From JADJGC01 sp964576925 (lineage in GTDB: Bacteria; Zixibacteria; MSB-5A5; CAIYYT01): a stretch of 64,000 nucleotides of DNA. The notes under the pieces were generated by a model. It was given only the letters and a program-made list of their open reading frames with translations. It was not told the DNA's origin and did not search any database. Position numbers and translations under genes: made by a program. The stretch covers positions 186,001 through 250,000 of the forward strand of contig CAZNWJ010000001.1 in NCBI GenBank assembly GCA_964576925.1, written 5' to 3'. Below, in pieces: positions 26,499 through 34,727 of the stretch (its first letter is position 1; each line of letters opens with the position of its first letter).

Positions 26499-28415
26499 CT
26501 ATTTCACCAGCACCATCCGCCGATTCTTCACGAAATCAATTCCAGAAATTCGCAGCGAATAGAAGTAGACTCCAGAAGCGACATCTCTTCCGGTGTAGTC
26601 CCGGCCATCCCAATACGCGATGTGCTTGCCGACGGCCTGTGGTTGATCAACCAACGTGCGGACCTCCTGACCGAGAATGTTGTAAATCGTCAAGCGCACC
26701 ATCGCCGGTTGTGCGCCGATGTTGGGTAGACTGTAGACAATTGCCGTGGTCGCATTGAACGGGTTGGGGTAGTTTTGATTCAAAATGAAGTTTTCGGGCA
26801 GCAAATCAGGGGCATCTTCGACATCGGTCAGAGTGATCTCAAGAACCTCTGACGATGCGGAAACCGCGCCAAACTGATCGGTGGCATGGACCGCGTAATA
26901 GTAGTTCGATTGCCGGCTCTCAAGTGTGTCGACATATGCGACGAATTCGGAATCGGAGTCGGTGCCATCATAGCGGTTTTGATCGGTTAGCAGAACGGTG
27001 GCGATCAGGTGGTCAGAATCGACATTGATCAACGGGGATGCATCGCGGTAGATTTGATAGTTTGCCAAGTCGGACTCGGTATTAGCCAGCCAGCTCAGGT
27101 GGACCGAATTGCCAACGATTGTACCGGTCAGCAGGCGCGGTGATAAGGCTGGATAATTTTCATAAGGATAAACGCTGCCCCCAGGCCCGCCGGTAGCGCC
27201 GATGTCGCAGAGGCTGCTATCGAAATCCAACAGGCCAGGCGAGCCGTTGTCGATGCAGGGCGAGCCCAGTTGCAGGCGGAAATCGCCGGCAGCGCCGTCA
27301 ACGAACATCGGATCATGAAATAGATTGTCTTCGATTTCGACGGCATCGGGATTACCCAAGTCGACGGAGATCAGTTCCGAGGGTGGTCGACAGGCACGCG
27401 AGTACTGGATATTGTTTGCGATGCGGCACTTTTCTGGCGAGCCGCCGGAGACCCGGATCTTCCCGGTGGTCGCGTAAATCGCGTTGTTCTCGATCACGAC
27501 CGAGTCAAGGTTTGGCGCATAACATTGGAAGACGACTGCATCGTACTTCAGCGGGTCATTGAAGTAGACTGAGTTGTTGCGGATGATCAGTTGCGCGACG
27601 TCGGCGTAAACGCAGCCGAGGTAGCCGTTACTTCCGAAAAACACGTTGTTGTCAATTTCGAGGTAGCCCCAGCCAAATAGCCCGCAATCGATGGCATCCC
27701 AACCTCCAGTTTCGCCCTCAAAGCTACAACCCCGGACGATCTTAAGACCCTTCGAAGTCGTGAAGTCGATGAAACCAAACGCCTCGTAGTACGGATGCGC
27801 TTGAAAAGTGCAATTCTCGATAATGTAGTTGCCAAGATGGCCTAGAACCAGAGATTCGCCGCGCAAGTCATAGAAGACACAATCACGAATCCAACAATTA
27901 TCGACATCGTCGAGAGTGTAAATCGCTGCACCCCTGAAACGCTCAAACCTGCAATGTTCGACCGTAAAGGAGATGCGATCAAATGGGTAAGGAATCCACA
28001 TTGCTGCCAACGGGCCGAACAATTCCGAACCATGATTGGCAAGGGTGTCGCCGACAAAGGTGAAGTCCTTGACGGTGATATCGTCGGCCGGGAGCAGAAT
28101 GCAGTCGAGGTCATTCTTTCCCGTGATGCGCGTCGAATCGATGCCGGCACCCATCAGAACAATGCCGGGGGTAGTGATTACGAGGGAAGTCAGAACATGG
28201 TAATTGCCGGCTTCAACTCGCACAGTGTCGCCCGGAGTGGACACCTCAACAGCACTTTCGATAAACCACGCAGCCGTTGCCCACGTGGTATAGGGCGGTG
28301 TCGAAGATCCGGCTTTGGAAACGTAGTGCGTCACACCCAGTGCGTCGCTGACCGTGATGCAGAGCAAGACTGACGAAGCAAATGTGATGAGGGCAATAGC
28401 CCTTTGCCAGCCCAT
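26499..28415 (-). CDS. secreted right-handed beta-helix protein with C-terminal sorting domain
   Basis: A 638-residue protein with an N-terminal signal peptide (about 1-26), a pectate-lyase-like parallel beta-helix (about 30-400; GDTVRVEAGNYHVLTSLVI, VENCRF- and NNVFF-type turns), a fibronectin-like region (about 420-530, LSWLANTESDLANYQIYRD) and a last ~85 residues of the type IX-like/FlgD-like sorting class: NQNYPNPFNATTAI, LTIYNILGQEVRTLVD, GRDVASGVYFYSL and a basic tail RRMVLVK. The protein should be exported and either released or surface-attached. Catalytic residues of polysaccharide lyases are not recognisable, so enzyme activity is not claimed. Confidence 0.85.
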   Translation of the reverse strand: MGWQRAIALITFASSVLLCITVSDALGVTHYVSKAGSSTPPYTTWATAAWFIESAVEVSTPGDTVRVEAGNYHVLTSLVITTPGIVLMGAGIDSTRITGKNDLDCILLPADDITVKDFTFVGDTLANHGSELFGPLAAMWIPYPFDRISFTVEHCRFERFRGAAIYTLDDVDNCWIRDCVFYDLRGESLVLGHLGNYIIENCTFQAHPYYEAFGFIDFTTSKGLKIVRGCSFEGETGGWDAIDCGLFGWGYLEIDNNVFFGSNGYLGCVYADVAQLIIRNNSVYFNDPLKYDAVVFQCYAPNLDSVVIENNAIYATTGKIRVSGGSPEKCRIANNIQYSRACRPPSELISVDLGNPDAVEIEDNLFHDPMFVDGAAGDFRLQLGSPCIDNGSPGLLDFDSSLCDIGATGGPGGSVYPYENYPALSPRLLTGTIVGNSVHLSWLANTESDLANYQIYRDASPLINVDSDHLIATVLLTDQNRYDGTDSDSEFVAYVDTLESRQSNYYYAVHATDQFGAVSASSEVLEITLTDVEDAPDLLPENFILNQNYPNPFNATTAIVYSLPNIGAQPAMVRLTIYNILGQEVRTLVDQPQAVGKHIAYWDGRDYTGRDVASGVYFYSLRISGIDFVKNRRMVLVK

Positions 28416-28446
28416 AGGAGCCCCTATGCTAGGTAATTACTCGTCT

Positions 28447-28475
28447 AAAATAACCCTTTTGTCCATTTTTGTCAA
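28447..28475 (-). promoter_or_regulatory. promoter of the beta-helix protein gene
   Basis: Minus strand TTGACA (28475-28470), 17-nt spacer, TATTTT (28452-28447), 31 nt before the start codon. A REP-like copy begins 5 nt upstream of the -35 box. Confidence 0.7.
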
Positions 28476-28480
28476 TTCGA

Positions 28481-28510
28481 AGCTGGATTCCGGCATCCGC
28501 CGGAATGACG
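28481..28510 (-). repeat. REP-like palindrome, copy 3 (inverted)
   Basis: Same unit as copies 1 and 2 read on the minus strand: CGTCATTCCGGC, loop GGAT, GCCGGAATCCAGC. It lies between the AHSA1 gene and the beta-helix gene promoter. Confidence 0.75.
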
Positions 28511-28556
28511 GATCGTAATCCGGGATCAGAGAAAATTGCCGGCGCCTGAAAGTCTC

Positions 28557-29036
28557 TTAACTATTCACATAATCCTGCTGATAGCTGCGCTTGATATCGT
28601 GGCTGCGCAGATCGAGACCGCGTTCGAGATAGGCTTTGAGATTCGTCAGGAAGAAGGTCCAACCCTGGATGCAGCCGCGGTGGAGATTCCACTTTGACTT
28701 GGGGTCGGTTTTCATGCCGTATTGGTGGAGTTCGCAAACGGTGCCTTTGCCGTCTTTTTTGAATGTCACCGCTACCTGCAGCTTGCCGGGGCCAAAGGGG
28801 AAAACGAATTTCTTGTTCTTGACGATCGCGACGATCTTCGTCTCCAGCTTGTCGCCGGCCAGCCACTCGAAATAGAGCCGACCACCCTTCTTCGGCTCGA
28901 TGACTGTTTTCTCAGTGAACCATTTCGAGACCAGCTTGTCGTTCGTCCAGGCCGCAAACACCTTCTCCGGTTTGACGGCGATGTAAACACGTAGCGTGAA
29001 TTGCGTCCAATCATACTTGGGTTTCTTCGTCGGCAT
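28557..29036 (-). CDS. SRPBCC/AHSA1-domain protein
   Basis: A 159-residue soluble protein of the START-like superfamily (Activator of Hsp90 ATPase homologue 1-like). Family pattern visible: LRVYIAVKPEKVFAAWTNDKLVSKWFTEK at the start, GGRLYFEWLAGD in the middle and the last helix region RGCIQGWTFFLTNLKAYLERG. Such proteins bind hydrophobic ligands; no specific role can be given. It is monocistronic, with its own promoter. Confidence 0.85.
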   Translation of the reverse strand: MPTKKPKYDWTQFTLRVYIAVKPEKVFAAWTNDKLVSKWFTEKTVIEPKKGGRLYFEWLAGDKLETKIVAIVKNKKFVFPFGPGKLQVAVTFKKDGKGTVCELHQYGMKTDPKSKWNLHRGCIQGWTFFLTNLKAYLERGLDLRSHDIKRSYQQDYVNS

Positions 29037-29083
29037 GAAATCTCCTTTCGACGGGAACCATAATATCTACTCGGTTGCTCTAT

Positions 29084-29112
29084 TTATTAACATGCCGGGC
29101 GGCGCTTGTCAA
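29084..29112 (-). promoter_or_regulatory. promoter of the AHSA1-domain gene
   Basis: Minus strand TTGACA (29112-29107), 17-nt spacer, TAATAA (29089-29084), about 48 nt upstream of the ATG at 29036. A near-consensus promoter. Confidence 0.75.
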
Positions 29113-29154
29113 TGCCGACAACGGCTAACGAAATCACATTTTGGAGGTGCGCTC

Positions 29155-29769
29155 ATGAATTGGATTCCGGCAATTGCCCTTGCAGCGCTGCTTGCCGCTG
29201 CGGCGCAGGCAGGAGATAAACAGAAAGAGACCATTGCCCAGACAAAGACGGAGGCCAAAGTGTCCGAGACGACGATCGACTACCGCAATGTCGAATTCCT
29301 AACCATCGACGGCGCCAAAACCAATCTGAATGCCTTCAAAGGCAAGGTAACGCTGCTGGTCAACGTCGCCAGTCAGTGCGGCTATACCCCGCAGTACAAG
29401 GGCATGGAAGAGCTCTACCGCAAGTATAAGGATCAGGGCGTAGTCGTGGTTGGTTTCCCAGCCAACAACTTCGGCGAGCAGGAACCGGGGACGAATGCCG
29501 AAATCAAGACCTTCTGCACAAGCAACTTTGGCGTCAGCTTCCCGATGATGTCCAAGATTTCGGTCAAGGGCAGCGATATCCACCCGCTGTTTGCCTACTT
29601 GACACAGCAATCGCCGCTTCCGGGTGAAATTCAATGGAACTTCGGTAAATTTCTGCTTGATCAGGAAGGCAACGTGGTAGCTCGTTGGGGGTCAAAGGCT
29701 GAACCAATGAGCGCGGAAATCGTCGGGAAGATCGAGAACCTGTTGAAGGCCGGCAAAGCCAAGTCGTAG
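29155..29769 (+). CDS. exported glutathione/thioredoxin peroxidase (GPx family, Cys type)
   Basis: A 204-residue peroxidase that reduces hydroperoxides. ATG 29155 follows GGAGG by 7 nt and begins a signal peptide (IPAIALAALLAAAAQA), so the enzyme acts outside the cytoplasm. Active-site residues of the family are C75 (NVASQCGYT), Q109 (FPANNFGEQEPG) and W161 (WNFGKF). The peroxidatic residue is Cys, not Sec. C121 (FCTSNFGVSFPM) is placed as the resolving cysteine of thioredoxin-dependent forms. An in-frame upstream extension to 28996 is ignored because it precedes the ribosome-binding site. Confidence 0.92.
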   Translation: MNWIPAIALAALLAAAAQAGDKQKETIAQTKTEAKVSETTIDYRNVEFLTIDGAKTNLNAFKGKVTLLVNVASQCGYTPQYKGMEELYRKYKDQGVVVVGFPANNFGEQEPGTNAEIKTFCTSNFGVSFPMMSKISVKGSDIHPLFAYLTQQSPLPGEIQWNFGKFLLDQEGNVVARWGSKAEPMSAEIVGKIENLLKAGKAKS

Positions 29770-29932
29770 ACGATCCGGGGCGAGAATCGAGCCGGGACTT
29801 TAGCCCGATTCGACCGCCAAATCGCACAAGAAAAACACACCGAATACGCTTGCGCGGCGCGGGCAAATCCTATATGGTTGCCGCAGTTTAGCCTTCGAGC
29901 CACGGGGGCTCGAGGCCTCGTCAGGAGCCTGC

Positions 29933-31312
29933 TTGTTCAAGAAGATATTGATCGCCAATCGCGGCGAAATCGCCCTGCGTATCATCCGGGCTTGCCGCGA
30001 AATCGGGGTGCCGACGGTCGCGGTATATTCGGAAGCCGATGTCGATTCGCTGCACGTCCGCTTCGCTGACGAAGCCGTGTGCATCGGGCCAGCCAAGTCC
30101 GCAGAAAGCTACCTCGATCCAAAGCGTATCATCGCAGCTGCCGAGATCACCGGCGCTGTCGCGATCCATCCCGGTTACGGTTTCCTGAGTGAGAAGGCTG
30201 ACTTCGCGCAGATCTGCAAAGAGTGCGGGATCACTTTTATCGGCCCGGCGCCGGAAGTGATTCGGCTGATGGGTGACAAGGTAGAAGCTAAGCGCACTAT
30301 GCGTCGTGCCGGCGTACCGGTGGTGCCCGGCTCTGAAGGTGGCGTGCCTGATTTGGACACGGCCAAGAAGGTTATCGACGAGATTGGATTTCCCGTAATC
30401 CTCAAGGCGGCTGCCGGCGGTGGCGGACGCGGCATGCGTATTGTCCGACAGGCCGGTGAACTGGAAGGCGCGTTCCGAACGGCTCAGATGGAAGCGCAAG
30501 CGGCATTTAACAATCCTGAAATCTATATCGAGCGCTTCGTCGACCGGCCACGGCATATCGAGTTTCAGATTCTCGCCGACCATCACGGGAATGTTATCCA
30601 CCTCGGCGAACGCGATTGCAGTGTGCAACGGCGCCACCAAAAGCTGATTGAAGAATCTCCCTCACCGATCATGACTCCGGAATTGCGCGAGAAAATGGGT
30701 CGCTCGGCGATTGAAGGCGCCAAGTTTGCCGGCTATCAGAATGCCGGGACGATCGAGTTCCTCGTCGATGGCAGCGGCAATTACTACTTCATGGAGATGA
30801 ACACTCGCGTACAGGTCGAGCATCCCGTGACCGAAGAAGTCACCGATATCGACATTATCGTCGAGCAGCTCAAGATCTCCGGCGGTGAGCAACTCTCTTA
30901 TAAGCAAGAGGATGTTAAGTTCTCTGGCTACGCCATCGAATGTCGTATCAATGCCGAAAACCCGGAAAAGAACTTTGCGCCATCCCCCGGGCAGATCACA
31001 TCATTCCACGTTCCGGGCGGCCATGGAGTCCGAGTTGACACGCACGCCTACGCCAAGTATATGGTACCGCCCCACTACGATTCGATGATCGCCAAGCTGA
31101 TCGTGCATGACAAGACGCGGGCCGACGGTCTGCGCAAGATGCTGCGCGCGCTGGATGAATTTGTAGTCGAAGGTATCTTTACGACCATCGATTTCCAGAA
31201 GAAGATCATTGCAGACCCGGTGTTTCAGTCGGGACTGTTTGACACTAGCTTTGTCGAAGATTATTTTAGGCGCACTAAAGACGCGGGGCAGGAACAAAAC
31301 AAGGTTGTTTAG
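29933..31312 (+). CDS. accC: acetyl-CoA carboxylase biotin carboxylase subunit
   Basis: A 459-residue ATP-grasp enzyme that carboxylates biotin on the carrier protein. KKILIANRGEIALRIIRAC opens the pre-ATP-grasp domain, AAAGGGGRGMR is the ATP loop, and EMNTRVQVEHPVTE, IECRINAENP and RVDTHAY close the active site. TTG 29933 is the start: AGGAG lies about 5 nt upstream and the protein begins exactly at the family N-terminus. accB is not present; the next gene is gcvH, whose lipoyl domain shares the fold of biotin carriers but is a different protein. It heads the glycine-decarboxylase operon. Confidence 0.95.
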   Translation: MFKKILIANRGEIALRIIRACREIGVPTVAVYSEADVDSLHVRFADEAVCIGPAKSAESYLDPKRIIAAAEITGAVAIHPGYGFLSEKADFAQICKECGITFIGPAPEVIRLMGDKVEAKRTMRRAGVPVVPGSEGGVPDLDTAKKVIDEIGFPVILKAAAGGGGRGMRIVRQAGELEGAFRTAQMEAQAAFNNPEIYIERFVDRPRHIEFQILADHHGNVIHLGERDCSVQRRHQKLIEESPSPIMTPELREKMGRSAIEGAKFAGYQNAGTIEFLVDGSGNYYFMEMNTRVQVEHPVTEEVTDIDIIVEQLKISGGEQLSYKQEDVKFSGYAIECRINAENPEKNFAPSPGQITSFHVPGGHGVRVDTHAYAKYMVPPHYDSMIAKLIVHDKTRADGLRKMLRALDEFVVEGIFTTIDFQKKIIADPVFQSGLFDTSFVEDYFRRTKDAGQEQNKVV

Positions 31313-31324
31313 GCTGGAGGAGCT

Positions 31325-31705
31325 ATGAATATCCCCGAGGGCATGAAGTACACGAAGGAGCATGAGTGGATTAAGGTGGAGGGGAATGTCGCCACAATCG
31401 GCATTACCGAGTACGCCCAGGGTGAACTTGGAGACATCGTTTTTGTTGAATTGCCCCAGGTCGGCGCCAAATTGACCCAAATGCAGGCGTTTGGTACGAT
31501 TGAAGCCGTCAAGGCGGTCAGCGAATTGTTCGCACCGGTTTCCGGGACGGTGAAAGAGATAAACACGAACCTTGAGAAGGATTCATCCGTTATCAATAAG
31601 GATCCATATGGCGCCGGTTGGATGATCAAGGTTGAAAATTTCCCTGCGGCCGAGATTACCGCTTTGCTAGACGCCGCGGCTTACCGCAAACTGCTCGAGG
31701 GTTGA
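31325..31705 (+). CDS. gcvH: glycine cleavage system H protein
   Basis: A 126-residue lipoyl carrier that shuttles the aminomethyl group between P, T and L proteins. KYTKEHEWIKVEG, the lipoylated lysine K63 in IEAVKAVSEL, and the end KDPYGAGWMIKVE are canonical. GGAGGAG precedes the ATG. 3 nt before gcvPA. gcvT and the L protein are not in the window. Confidence 0.97.
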   Translation: MNIPEGMKYTKEHEWIKVEGNVATIGITEYAQGELGDIVFVELPQVGAKLTQMQAFGTIEAVKAVSELFAPVSGTVKEINTNLEKDSSVINKDPYGAGWMIKVENFPAAEITALLDAAAYRKLLEG

Positions 31706-31708
31706 GAT

Positions 31709-33070
31709 ATGGCATACGTTCCGCATTCCGATCAAGAACGACAAGAGCTGCTGCGTGCGATCGGAGTCAGCCGGTTCGAAGAGCTCTTGCAGGGGGTTCC
31801 GGAGTCAGTGCGGCTTAAGTCCGATCTAAATCTGCCCCCGGCACTGTCAGAGTTCGAGACGCTCAAGATTCTTGACGGCCTGGCAGCCAAGAACCACATC
31901 GGTCCAGAGTACCTGAATTTCATGGGCTGCGGCGCTTACGATCACTATGTGCCGTCGATTGTCGGCCATCTCGTTGATCGCTCAGAATTCAAGACCGCTT
32001 ACACGCCATACCAGGCGGAGGTTGCCCAGGGAACGCTTCAGGTTATTTACGAATTCCAATCCCTGATCTGCCGCCTGACCGGCATGGAGGCGGCTAATGC
32101 CTCCATGTACGACGGCGGGTCGGCGACTGCCGAAGCCGTCTTGTTGGCGCTGAACGCTACCAAGCGCCGGAAAATCGTAGTCTCCACGCTGGTTCACCCG
32201 CATTACCTCGACGTAGTCCGGGCTTATCTCGGCGGTAACGATTATGAAATCGTCAAGATCGGTCACGATCAGGGTATTGTCGACATCGACGAACTCAAGG
32301 CAAAGATTTCCGATGCCGCCTGCTTCGTTTTCCAGAATCCGAACTTCTACGGCTTCATCGAGCCGACCGATAGCCTGCCTCATATCGTCAAGTCGGCAGG
32401 GGCGCTACTCATCGCCGTCACCAACCCGGTGCCGTTGGCGTTTCTCAAAACACCGGCTGAGTACGATGCTGACATCGCCGTCGGTGAAGGACAGGCGCTG
32501 GGAAACAGCCTCCTCTTCGGCGGCCCGTACTTTGGGTTCTTTGCCACCAAGAAGCAGTACCTACGGCAGATGCCAGGGCGGCTGGCAGCAATGACCAAGG
32601 ACCGCAACGGCAAGCGGGGCTTCTGCCTGACACTGCAAACGCGCGAGCAGCATATTCGCCGCGACAAGGCAACTTCCAACATTTGCACCAATCAGGCGCT
32701 CTGTGCGCTGGCCGGCACGATTCACCTGGCAACCATGGGCAAAGAAGGACTCAAGGAAGTCGCGCGACAATGTTTCAATAAGTCCCATTACCTTCAAGAG
32801 ACACTTTGTTCGATTGAGGGAGTCAAGCTTGCCTATGACCGTCCTTTCTTTATGGAATTTCCGCTGCGATTGCCTGAACCGACTCGAGACATCTTTGACC
32901 GTCTCGTGACTCGAAAGATCTTCGCCGGCGTTCCGACCTCACGGTTCTTGTGGAATGAAGATGTTCTGATCGCCTGTGCCACGGAAACGCGGACGCGGGC
33001 GGAAATCGACCTGTATCGCAACGCACTCAAAGAGGTATTGGTGAAAGATGCCGTTCTGCCCAAACTGTGA
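31709..33070 (+). CDS. gcvPA: glycine dehydrogenase (decarboxylating) subunit 1
   Basis: A 453-residue N-terminal half of the split P protein. YVPHSDQERQELLRAIG, FMGCGAYDHYVPSIV, ANASMYDGGSATAEA and RREQHIRRDKATSNICTNQ-type wording (QTREQHIRRDKATSNIC) identify it. It forms an alpha2beta2 enzyme with GcvPB, which carries the PLP lysine. Unusually, three other genes separate it from gcvPB. It overlaps the next small gene by 23 nt. Confidence 0.96.
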   Translation: MAYVPHSDQERQELLRAIGVSRFEELLQGVPESVRLKSDLNLPPALSEFETLKILDGLAAKNHIGPEYLNFMGCGAYDHYVPSIVGHLVDRSEFKTAYTPYQAEVAQGTLQVIYEFQSLICRLTGMEAANASMYDGGSATAEAVLLALNATKRRKIVVSTLVHPHYLDVVRAYLGGNDYEIVKIGHDQGIVDIDELKAKISDAACFVFQNPNFYGFIEPTDSLPHIVKSAGALLIAVTNPVPLAFLKTPAEYDADIAVGEGQALGNSLLFGGPYFGFFATKKQYLRQMPGRLAAMTKDRNGKRGFCLTLQTREQHIRRDKATSNICTNQALCALAGTIHLATMGKEGLKEVARQCFNKSHYLQETLCSIEGVKLAYDRPFFMEFPLRLPEPTRDIFDRLVTRKIFAGVPTSRFLWNEDVLIACATETRTRAEIDLYRNALKEVLVKDAVLPKL

Positions 33071-33416
33071 GACAGAATACAAAGGCAATGTTTCGGTCTG
33101 CCCCGAATGCGGTGAGCACCTGATCGAGATGACGGAAGACGACGAAAACGAGGAATTGGTCGAGGCGGAGGAAGCGGAGTGGTTTTTGCTCTACCGCTCG
33201 CCCAGTCCGGAGATCACTGAGGAACTCACTGATGCCCTCCGGGATGCCGGGATCACCTTTGAATTTCGGCCGGTCGAAAATTCCGGGCGGAGCGTAAAAT
33301 CCCTGTATCGCGGGCAGAACGTCGACGGCGAGTTTTTCGTTGGTGAAGATGATCTCGACGTCGCCAAGGAGATCGCCGAATCGATAATCGGCGATTTGGA
33401 TGAAGATATCGTGTAA
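33048..33416 (+). CDS. zinc-ribbon protein with DUF2007-like domain
   Basis: A 122-residue acidic protein. A zinc ribbon CPNCETEYKGNVSVCPECG at the N-terminus is followed by a DUF2007-type alpha/beta domain (WFLLYRSPSPEITEELTDAL, EFFVGEDDLDVAKEIAESI). DUF2007 is annotated as a putative signal-transducing fold of unknown function. It begins inside the end of gcvPA and is paired with a second DUF2007-like gene, suggesting a duplicated pair. Confidence 0.7.
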   Translation: MPFCPNCETEYKGNVSVCPECGEHLIEMTEDDENEELVEAEEAEWFLLYRSPSPEITEELTDALRDAGITFEFRPVENSGRSVKSLYRGQNVDGEFFVGEDDLDVAKEIAESIIGDLDEDIV

Positions 33417-33461
33417 GCGTTTTATGCTTTTTTCTTACTCTCCGGGAATCGAGGGTTAGGT

Positions 33462-33878
33462 ATGCCACAACCACGACGAAAGAAGAAAGACGAAGTAGTC
33501 AAGCCGCGCGGCCAACGCAAAGACGAGATATCTGCCGAAGAGCAGGCGGAAATCGACGACGGCGAATCGGTCCTCCTTCTCAAGACCGACAATTACCTCC
33601 AGGCGCAGTTTCTCGTCGGTGCGCTGGAGGAAGAAGAGATACCGTTTGTCGCCAAACGACTCAGTTCCACTGATCCGGTGCGCGGCGCCATAACCCACAC
33701 CGCGTATGACGCGCCGGGGTCTGCCGAGATCTATGTCAGCGCCGAGGACTACGATCGCGCCAAAGAACTTCTCGACGCACTTGAAGGCGAAGGGTTGAGC
33801 AGTTTTGACGAGGATGACGACGACGTCGACGATGACGAGCGCGAGGAGTACTATGACGAAGACGAGGATGAGAGATAG
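33462..33878 (+). CDS. DUF2007-like protein with acidic tail
   Basis: A 138-residue protein: basic N-terminus (PQPRRKKKDEVVK), a DUF2007-like domain (VLLLKTDNYLQAQFLVGALEEEEIPF ... AEIYVSAEDYDRAKELLDAL) and a very acidic Asp/Glu tail. The same fold as the preceding gene without the zinc ribbon. Three nt before the Sec-thioredoxin gene. No function known. Confidence 0.68.
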   Translation: MPQPRRKKKDEVVKPRGQRKDEISAEEQAEIDDGESVLLLKTDNYLQAQFLVGALEEEEIPFVAKRLSSTDPVRGAITHTAYDAPGSAEIYVSAEDYDRAKELLDALEGEGLSSFDEDDDDVDDDEREEYYDEDEDER

Positions 33879-33881
33879 AAG

Positions 33882-34715
33882 ATGCGACTGATCCGAATGG
33901 TTGCCCTGACCCTCTTGATGAGTGTGCCGGTTCTGGCCGGAACGCAGATCGGAGACTTGAACTTTACTCACAGCTTCGATACGCTGAGTGCGCGAGCCCA
34001 GGTGAGTCAGAAGGCGATGGTTATTAAGTTCTACACAGACTGGTGAAAGTGGTGCAAGGTGATGGCGGATTCGACACTGCCGGACACCTACGTTCAGAAG
34101 TTTCTGAACAACTTTGAGATCGCCATGATTAACGCTGAAGTCGATACGATTACCGCCGGGCGCTACGGTGTCCGGAGCTATCCGACGACGCTGCTCCTCG
34201 AACCCAGCGGGGTCGAGATTGACCGCCTGATCGGGTACTATCCACCGGAAGACTTCGTCGCCGGCATCGTGGGTGCCCTGTCGGGCATTGGCACGCTCGA
34301 GGATTTGCAGGCCCAACTCGCTGCCCAGCCAGACAGTGTTGGTCTGATCTATGAGGTGGGCCAGAAGTATCGCTGGCGCGGCGATTACGACAAAGCTGCG
34401 TTCTATTTCGCCGATGTGATGAATCGCGATCACGACAACGCGCGCGGACTAGGAGCCGAGGCTGCCTTCAACCTGGCGCACATGCGCTACAAACTGAAGG
34501 ACTATGCAGGCGCCATAGACAATTGGCGGGTACAGGTCAGCCGGTTCCCGGGCGCCGAGCTCAACGTCGATGCAGAATTGATGATCGCCTATTCGTACCA
34601 GAAGGCGAAAGATTTCAAGAGTGCAAAGAAAGAATATAACGCTTTTCTCAAGAAACACCCCGACACCGAAGAGAAAGAGTGGATCGCCGAACAACTGGCA
34701 TCCATGAAGAAATAG
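33882..34715 (+). CDS. exported thioredoxin-like selenoprotein (UxxC) with TPR region; in-frame TGA at 34044
   Basis: Read straight through one TGA codon (34044-34046), the frame from ATG 33882 gives 277 residues: a signal peptide (LIRMVALTLLMSVPVLA), a thioredoxin fold with KFYTDW-U-KWCK (U55, C58) and the cis-proline loop VRSYPTTLLL, then TPR-like repeats (about 145-277). The TGA sits exactly where relatives have the first Cys of the WCxWCK redox motif, the remaining motif is intact, and the frame is open and conserved in style on both sides, so selenocysteine insertion is the best reading. It would be a periplasmic thiol/disulfide enzyme. A frame starting at GTG 34059 lacks the signal peptide and half the active site and is rejected. 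Alternatives: nonsense mutation or sequencing error. The gene lies between gcvPA and gcvPB in one operon. Confidence 0.8.
34057..34089 (+). promoter_or_regulatory. SECIS-like stem-loop just after the TGA
   Basis: AGGTG (34057-34061)/CACCT (34085-34089) form an outer stem and GGCGG (34064-34068)/CTGCC (34077-34081) an inner one, separated by a small asymmetric internal loop; the apical loop ATTCGACA begins 23 nt after the TGA. Position fits bacterial SECIS elements, which follow the codon directly, but the loop lacks the G/U signature of E. coli elements, so support is moderate. Confidence 0.45.
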
Positions 34716-34727
34716 TAGCAGGCAGAT

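Noticed and set aside
29784..29811. Hairpin after the glutathione peroxidase gene as terminator
   Set aside because: GAATCG/CGATTC stem is short and no T-tract follows; not counted as a terminator.
31313..31324. Glycine riboswitch before gcvH
   Set aside because: Only 12 nt separate accC and gcvH; no room for an aptamer, and none is visible before accC.
33456..34433. 325-codon minus-strand open frame across the DUF2007 and thioredoxin genes
   Set aside because: Shadow of the plus-strand operon; no start signal or recognisable domain.
34059..34715. Thioredoxin-like gene starting at GTG 34059
   Set aside because: No ribosome-binding site fits and it lacks the signal peptide and the first half of the thioredoxin fold; the upstream frame supplies both across one TGA.
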